9,112 bases of DNA from an uncultured Christensenella sp. (GTDB lineage Bacteria > Bacillota > Clostridia > Christensenellales > UBA1242), in assembly GCA_905203645.1 (NCBI GenBank), contig CAJKWP010000047.1, positions 1 through 9,112 on the forward strand. Direction: 5' to 3'. Shown here piece by piece: positions 6,133 through 9,112 of the stretch; within the stretch, counting starts at the first letter, position 1; every line of letters begins with the position of its first letter. The notes beneath the pieces are model-generated. The model was not told the DNA's origin. It did not search any database and worked only from the letters and a program-made list of their open reading frames with translations. The position numbers and the translations under genes are program-made.

Positions 6133-7500
6133 TTAGTCGTTAAGTTTTTGATGAATATATTCAATCAAATTGTCAACGTTTATTATTTCCTGTTTCATGC
6201 TGTCACGATCACGAATTGTAACGGTGTTATTGTCAAGTGTGTCTTGATCAACGGTGATACAATATGGTGTTCCGATGCTGTCTTGACGTCTGTAACGTTT
6301 GCCTATGCTTCCAGTTTCATCATAGAATACTCGGAAATGTTTTGAAAGAATACTGTAAAGTTCGTGCGCTTTTTCACTATGCGTTTTTTTGATAAGTGGC
6401 AAAACTGCACATTTGAAAGGTGCAAGTTGTGGTGTGAAGTGCATTATTTCCCTTTCGGTGCCATCTTCCAAAGATTCGACATCGTACGCTTCAACAAGGC
6501 AAGCAAGAGTGATACGGTCAGCACCAAATGATGCTTCGATAACATAAGGAATGTATTTTTCATTTGTAATAGGATCCAAATAATCCATTGATTTGCCCGA
6601 AAATTCTTGGTGACGAGTAAGGTCATAATTTGTACGATTGTGAATTCCGTTTACTTCATCAAACCCAAATGGGAATTTGTAATAAACGTCACAAGCACTC
6701 TTTGCATAAAAAGCAAGTTTTTCGTGATCATGGAACATAAGGTGGTCTTTTGCAATACCCAATGAAATATAAAATTCCATTGCCTTTTGTTTGTATTGTT
6801 CATAATACATTTCGTCATCACCTTCATGGCAGAACCATTGGTGTTCCATTTGTTCAAATTCGATTGTACGGAAGGTAAAGTTTCCTGGTGTGATTTCGTT
6901 ACGGAACGCTTTACCGATTTGTCCAATACCAAATGGCATTTTCAAACGCAAAGCACGTTGAACGTTCAAAAAGTTTACATATTCACCTTGTGCGGTTTCT
7001 GGTCGCAAATATACAACGCTTTTGCTGTCCTTTGTTACACCACGGAAAGTTTCAAACATCAAGTTGAATTGTCTGATTGGTGTAAAGTTGTGTTTTTTGC
7101 AAAGTGGACAAGGAATATGATTGTCTTTTATAAATTGTTCAAGTTGTTCATTGTTCATTGTGTCGGGATCGACAGTGCCTTTTGACCATTCTTTTATCAA
7201 GTTATCAGCCCGAAATCTTGCCTTGCATTCCTTGCAGTCCATAAGTGGATCGGAAAAAGATGCCAAGTGACCGCTTGCTTCCCATACTTTTGGGTTCATA
7301 AGTATAGCAGCGTCAACACCGTGTGAATTTTCGCTCTCCCTTACAAATTTGTTCCACCATGCTTTTTTGATATTGTTTTTGAGTTCTACACCAAGTGGAC
7401 CGTAATCCCATGCGTTTGCAAGTCCACCATAAATTTCGCTTCCTGGAAAGATAAAACCTTTTTCTTTGCAGTAAGACACAAGTTTTTCCATTGTTACCAT
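6133..7500 (-). CDS. glyS: Glycyl-tRNA synthetase, single-chain class II
   Basis: 455 residues, the expected size for the homodimeric glycyl-tRNA synthetase also found in Firmicutes, archaea and eukaryotes, not the alpha2beta2 type. It charges tRNA-Gly with glycine using ATP. The N-terminal GFIFPGSEIYGGLANAWDYGPLG region (about 15-37) and WWNKFV are characteristic. Two CxxC pairs, Cys89/92 and Cys131/134, form the zinc-binding insertion. Class II motif 2 is at GKAFRNEI (196-203) after RPETAQG (166-172), and motif 3 at EASFGADRI (322-330). The anticodon-binding domain fills about 360-455. Start: AGGAG lies 11 bases before the ATG at 7500; a second ATG three codons in would be 20 bases away, so 7500 is preferred. 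The leader is only about 30 bases, too short for a T-box. Confidence 0.97.
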   Translation of the reverse strand: MVTMEKLVSYCKEKGFIFPGSEIYGGLANAWDYGPLGVELKNNIKKAWWNKFVRESENSHGVDAAILMNPKVWEASGHLASFSDPLMDCKECKARFRADNLIKEWSKGTVDPDTMNNEQLEQFIKDNHIPCPLCKKHNFTPIRQFNLMFETFRGVTKDSKSVVYLRPETAQGEYVNFLNVQRALRLKMPFGIGQIGKAFRNEITPGNFTFRTIEFEQMEHQWFCHEGDDEMYYEQYKQKAMEFYISLGIAKDHLMFHDHEKLAFYAKSACDVYYKFPFGFDEVNGIHNRTNYDLTRHQEFSGKSMDYLDPITNEKYIPYVIEASFGADRITLACLVEAYDVESLEDGTEREIMHFTPQLAPFKCAVLPLIKKTHSEKAHELYSILSKHFRVFYDETGSIGKRYRRQDSIGTPYCITVDQDTLDNNTVTIRDRDSMKQEIINVDNLIEYIHQKLND

Positions 7501-7537
7501 AATACAGTTTGCTCCTAGATACTTTTTTTACGATGAT

Positions 7538-7566
7538 ATTCTATTCTTTTGTTTTTGTTTTGTCAA
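7538..7566 (-). promoter_or_regulatory. Sigma-A promoter of glyS
   Basis: A perfect TTGACA (7566-7561) and TAGAAT (7543-7538, 5/6) are separated by the ideal 17 bases on the minus strand. The predicted start is near 7531. No terminator hairpin is seen between the DUF2726-like gene and this promoter, so some read-through from the upstream unit is possible. Confidence 0.85.
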
Positions 7567-7597
7567 CAAAAGACTTATAAAGGATATTTGATTTGAA

Positions 7598-8122
7598 TTA
7601 TTTTTCTTCTTTTTTTTCTTCCTTTGGAAGATTTTTTGTTACTTCTTGTTTGAATTTTTGTTCGTCAACTGTGTTTTTTACCATAATAGACACAACTGGC
7701 AACTTTAAATCCGCCAAAATTTTTGTTAGATTTGGGTCTTGCTCAGCAAGTGCTTCGTCATTAAATGTGTTATCAAAAATATCCACAATCAAAATTGGTT
7801 TCATAGTTTGCCTGTCAAAAATGACATAGTCAAGGACTTTGTTTGAAAGCAAATTGTAAACATTTTTTGAGCCTTTGGGCAAAAGCATACTTCCCATGCA
7901 AATCTTTGGCAAGACAAGATATTTTTTGGGGTCAATACTGTTCAAAATTTCCAAAACTTTTATTTCGATTTGAAACATATATTTGTCTTTGATTTCAAGC
8001 GTATCTTTGTCTTTGTCACTTACTTTGTATTCTTTTTCTTGATTGTTGTCACTTTTCAAAACAAAATGATAAAACAAAATGCCCAAAATCAAGACCAAAA
8101 CGACAATCAAAACATAAATCAT
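7598..8122 (-). CDS. Membrane-anchored DUF2726-like protein
   Basis: A 174-residue protein with one N-terminal hydrophobic helix (about residues 2-22, MIYVLIVVLVLILGILFYHF), a short charged linker rich in Lys, Asp and Glu (about 24-48), a globular domain, and a very charged Lys/Glu tail. The globular part resembles DUF2726, a restriction-endonuclease-like fold: an opening helix (FQIEIKVLEILNSI), YLVLPKICMGSML, then KVLDYVIFDRQTMKPILIVDIFD. In that family the last segment normally reads IELDDxSH; here Glu appears as Asp and the final His as Phe, so catalysis may be lost or changed. The helix suggests membrane attachment with the domain in the cytoplasm. Start at 8122 is fixed by AAAGGAG six bases upstream; an earlier in-frame ATG overlaps that site. 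It begins 24 bases after the ung stop, so the two are probably co-transcribed. Function unknown. Confidence 0.75.
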   Translation of the reverse strand: MIYVLIVVLVLILGILFYHFVLKSDNNQEKEYKVSDKDKDTLEIKDKYMFQIEIKVLEILNSIDPKKYLVLPKICMGSMLLPKGSKNVYNLLSNKVLDYVIFDRQTMKPILIVDIFDNTFNDEALAEQDPNLTKILADLKLPVVSIMVKNTVDEQKFKQEVTKNLPKEEKKEEK

Positions 8123-8146
8123 ATTTTTCTCCTTTAACAACAAAAC

Positions 8147-8806
8147 CTAGCGCCAATCAATCGGCGTTTTGCCCAAATTTTGCAAAATTTGATTTGTTTT
8201 TGCAAAATGTCCACAACCAAAGAAGCCATTGTAAGCCGAAAGTGGGCTTGGATGAACTGATTTTAAAACAAAATGTTGTTTTTGAATAAGCGGCTCAAAT
8301 ATTTTTGCGTTTGCTCCCCAAAGCAAAAATACAATGGGGTCAGTTCGTTCACTCAGTTTTTTGGCAACCGCTTTTGTAAACTCTTCCCACCCCATATTTT
8401 TATGTGAATTGGGTTTGCTTTGTTCAACCGTAAGGCAAGTGTTAAGAAGCAAAACACCTTGTTTTGCCCAACGAGTAAGATTGCCACTTTCATACGTTTT
8501 TACGCCAAGTTCATTTTCGATTTCTTTGAAGATATTTACAAGTGATGGAGGAGGTTTTATTCCGTCCTGCACCGAAAAAGCAAGTCCATGTGCTTGATTT
8601 GGCTGGTGATATGGATCCTGTCCAAAAATCACCACTTTTACATCTTGAAATTTTACAAGATTGAGTGCATTAAAAACGTCATCACATTTGGGATAAATGA
8701 CTTTTTGGTTGTATTCTTGGGTCAAAAATTTTTGAAGCGACAAAAAATATGGTTTTTCAAACTCATCAGAAAGTAAATCGTACCAATTCTTGCATAATTT
8801 GAACAT
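8147..8806 (-). CDS. ung: Uracil-DNA glycosylase
   Basis: 219 residues, the standard length of family 1 uracil-DNA glycosylase, which removes uracil from DNA to start base-excision repair. The water-activating loop GQDPYH is at 62-67 with catalytic Asp64. KPPPSLVNIFKE (84-95) forms the Pro-rich loop, LLLNTCLTV (119-127) carries the uracil-contacting Asn122, LLWGANA is at 161-167, and HPSPLSAYNGFFGCGHF (185-201) is the minor-groove loop with catalytic His185. All key residues are present. An AAAGGA ribosome binding site precedes the ATG at 8806. It appears to be the first gene of a two-gene unit with the DUF2726-like protein. Confidence 0.98.
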   Translation of the reverse strand: MFKLCKNWYDLLSDEFEKPYFLSLQKFLTQEYNQKVIYPKCDDVFNALNLVKFQDVKVVIFGQDPYHQPNQAHGLAFSVQDGIKPPPSLVNIFKEIENELGVKTYESGNLTRWAKQGVLLLNTCLTVEQSKPNSHKNMGWEEFTKAVAKKLSERTDPIVFLLWGANAKIFEPLIQKQHFVLKSVHPSPLSAYNGFFGCGHFAKTNQILQNLGKTPIDWR

Positions 8807-8829
8807 ATTTTTCCTTTGCTATTTTTGTT

Positions 8830-8858
8830 AGTTTAGCATAATCTCGGTCAAAAGTAAA
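8830..8858 (-). promoter_or_regulatory. Extended -10 promoter of ung
   Basis: On the minus strand TTTACT (8858-8853) and TAAACT (8835-8830) are 17 bases apart, with the extended -10 TG one base before the hexamer. The predicted start near 8823 gives a short leader that includes the AAAGGA site. The TATGCTAAA core is shared with the holB promoter. Confidence 0.55.
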
Positions 8859-8920
8859 TATTTTGAATTGCATTTGTAAAATTTTGACAAAGCAAAACTG
8901 AAACTATTTTTGCAAATTGC

Positions 8921-8949
8921 TTGCCCATTTTTTTTGAAAATGATATCAT
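8921..8949 (+). promoter_or_regulatory. Promoter of the plus-strand gene at 8970
   Basis: TTGCCC (8921-8926) and TATCAT (8944-8949) are 17 bases apart, and a TG sits one base before the -10. Transcription would start near 8956, leaving a leader of about 14 bases with the CAGGAG site. It is divergent from the ung promoter, about 60 bases away. Confidence 0.55.
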
Positions 8950-8969
8950 AAAAGAAACAGGAGTAATAA

Positions 8970-9112
8970 ATGAAAATTGAAGATTTTACAACCGCACTTT
9001 CAAACACATTCAAAACAAGCAAAGTTAAGGAAGGCATTTTCAAAATTGAAACTGGCGCTTCATTTATAAACAACCAACCTATTGTATTGATTTTGGAACA
9101 AAAGGAAAACAA
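8970..9112 (+). CDS. Hypothetical protein, N-terminal part only
   Basis: A frame that starts with ATG at 8970 and is still open at the window edge, so only the first 47 residues are visible. A strong CAGGAG ribosome binding site (8958-8963) six bases upstream and a good promoter support it as real. The visible protein starts MKIEDFTTALSNTF and continues with KEGIFKIETGASFINNQPIVLILEQKEN, an amphipathic helix followed by what look like beta strands. I do not recognise the family with confidence. The pattern faintly recalls the start of DUF1828 proteins (helix, then an E-[IT]-x-x-x-F strand and a second hydrophobic strand), but the diagnostic FLDRHND part is absent. No signal peptide or membrane segment is seen in this part. 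Confidence 0.7.
   Translation, partial: MKIEDFTTALSNTFKTSKVKEGIFKIETGASFINNQPIVLILEQKEN

Noticed and set aside
6787..7185. Plus-strand open frame opposite glyS
   Set aside because: It lies wholly within a confidently identified glyS gene and has no start signal or domain.
7501..7597. T-box riboswitch upstream of glyS
   Set aside because: The predicted leader is only about 30 bases and no T-box sequence or specifier stem is visible.
8123..8143. Seven extra residues at the start of the DUF2726-like protein
   Set aside because: The upstream ATG lacks a ribosome binding site, and the coding of the extension contains the AAAGGAG that serves the ATG at 8122.
8828..9112. Minus-strand open frame at the right edge
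   Set aside because: It runs through both divergent promoters and antisense to the well-signalled gene at 8970.
1..9112. CRISPR array, tRNA gene, insertion sequence or phage attachment site
   Set aside because: No regularly spaced repeat, cloverleaf, transposase or long terminal repeat could be found on either strand.

Overview
This is an AT-rich window (roughly two thirds A+T by eye) using the standard bacterial code. It carries ten complete protein genes and one gene cut by the right edge. The content points to a Firmicute, most likely an uncultured clostridial relative of endospore formers. The evidence is a spore maturation pair (SpmA/SpmB), a PSP1-domain RicT/YaaT protein, a single-chain class II glycyl-tRNA synthetase, and a holB-ricT-yabB-rsmI gene order that matches the one known from Bacillus subtilis. 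No rRNA, tRNA, CRISPR array, transposase or phage gene is visible.

Layout. Positions 21-803 (minus) hold a TatD-family nuclease. Positions 901-2130 (plus) hold spmA and spmB, divergent from tatD. A symmetric hairpin at 2142-2185 separates spmB from the convergent minus-strand block rsmI, yabB (TrmN6-like), ricT, holB (2188-5490), whose genes are 12 bases apart or overlapping. Upstream on the same strand come an HU gene (5594-5866), glyS (6133-7500), a membrane-anchored DUF2726-like protein (7598-8122) and ung (8147-8806). HU and glyS each have their own promoter and terminator. A plus-strand gene of unknown function begins at 8970, divergent from ung, and runs off the end.

How the genes relate. 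The minus-strand cluster is housekeeping: clamp loading (HolB), mRNA processing (RicT), tRNA and rRNA methylation (YabB, RsmI), glycine charging (GlyS), nucleoid packaging (HU) and uracil repair (Ung). The spm pair belongs to sporulation and sits between rsmI and tatD, which are nearby, co-oriented genes in B. subtilis.

Points of most interest. (1) tatD and holB lack a Shine-Dalgarno sequence and have a sigma-A-like -10 element 6-7 bases before the ATG, which suggests leaderless mRNAs. The neighbouring HU, glyS, ung, ricT and DUF2726 genes have clear ribosome binding sites. (2) spmAB is placed inside an otherwise conserved cluster, and yabA, yazA, abrB and metG are missing from it. (3) The DUF2726-like protein has a transmembrane anchor and apparently altered active-site residues, and is encoded just downstream of ung. 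(4) The 8-base palindrome TTTGCAAA occurs twelve times. I did not find a clearly new multi-gene system. The rest reads as ordinary core genome.
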